Shown here piece after piece: positions 8,206 to 8,323 of a DNA stretch of 8,323 bases; position 1 is the stretch's first letter, and each line of letters begins with the position of its first letter. The stretch spans positions 1 to 8,323 of the forward strand of contig DNXT01000401.1 in NCBI GenBank assembly GCA_003505795.1, written 5' to 3'. The notes below the pieces were generated by a model. The model did not search any database, was not told where the DNA came from, and saw only the letters and a program-made list of their open reading frames with translations. The position numbers were made by a program, and so were the translations under genes. The stretch is from Lysobacteraceae bacterium. GTDB taxonomy: Bacteria; Pseudomonadota; Gammaproteobacteria; Xanthomonadales; Xanthomonadaceae.

Positions 8206-8322
8206 CTACAGCGCGCGCAGCAGTGCGCGCAGGAAGGCGCGCACCTCGTCGCGGTACTCCACGCCCAGCCAGGCCACCACCGCAATGCCCAGCACGATGC
8301 ACACGGCCATCGCCAGCGAGGT
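8206..8322 (-). CDS. C-terminal end of a small membrane protein upstream of rhs, partial
   Basis: The last 38 codons before TAG (8206-8208) encode one strongly hydrophobic segment, MAVCIVLGIAVVAWLGV, followed by a charged amphipathic tail, EYRDEVRAFLRALLRAL. This looks like a C-terminal transmembrane anchor with a short cytoplasmic or periplasmic tail. Only 18 bp separate it from the rhs start codon, and the rhs Shine-Dalgarno site lies in that gap, so the two are probably co-transcribed. Genes just upstream of T6SS rhs genes often encode loading chaperones such as EagR/DUF1795, but nothing in this short tail supports that, and I cannot name the family. The beginning lies outside the window. 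Confidence 0.65.
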   Translation of the reverse strand, partial: TSLAMAVCIVLGIAVVAWLGVEYRDEVRAFLRALLRAL

Positions 8323-8323
8323 G

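Noticed and set aside
5984..8302. 772-codon minus-strand frame overlapping rhs
   Set aside because: Arg/Ala/Gly-rich shadow of the rhs gene in another frame; the rhs frame has clear domains and a ribosome site.

Overview
The window is high-GC bacterial DNA, most likely from a gammaproteobacterium of the Xanthomonadaceae/Lysobacteraceae. The support is a RadA of gammaproteobacterial type, a DUF805 gene next to it, and a REP-like inverted repeat with a GTAGGAGCGACTTCAGTCGC core, a type common in that family and also seen in pseudomonads. The genus cannot be fixed from this window.

Layout. Positions 2-91 (+) hold the last 29 codons of a heavy-metal-associated (HMA) domain protein. Facing it on the minus strand (about 203-742) is a coding-like stretch for a small Cys-rich exported protein. 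It has no usual start codon, because ACG sits where ATG is expected, and no in-frame stop inside the window, so it is probably decayed. A strong minus-strand intrinsic terminator (825-865) ends the next unit, which is made of radA (1363-2757) and a DUF805 membrane protein gene (891-1277).

Positions 2905-8322 are an Rhs polymorphic-toxin locus, all on the minus strand. It reads in this order: the end of a small membrane protein gene (8206-8322); a 1536-residue Rhs protein (3577-8187) with a PAAR-like N-terminus, DUF6531 region, YD repeats, Rhs core and a variable C-terminal tip; a 100-residue TPR-like protein (3278-3580) whose ATG overlaps the Rhs stop codon; and a broken second copy of part of the Rhs core (2905-3218). 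A 20-bp inverted repeat (2838-2900) closes the locus just before radA.

The genes fit a type VI secretion style effector module. The PAAR-like N-terminus would cap the secretion spike, the Rhs shell would enclose the toxin, and the DPLGL site would release a 126-residue tip. That tip has an HHLIPQ and downstream His pattern like HNH/Endo VII-fold nucleases. The overlapping TPR-like gene is the natural immunity candidate. Base composition falls from the usual high-GC level to clearly AT-richer below about position 4780. The exchanged module therefore appears to include the core's C-terminal half, an unusual linker of about 155 residues, the tip and the immunity gene.

The most notable points are the tip plus TPR-like immunity pair, the large linker inside the Rhs core, and the Rhs remnant. 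The remnant carries an exactly in-frame 324-bp deletion at an 8-bp YD-repeat microhomology, and its homology starts 4 bp from the REP-like repeat.
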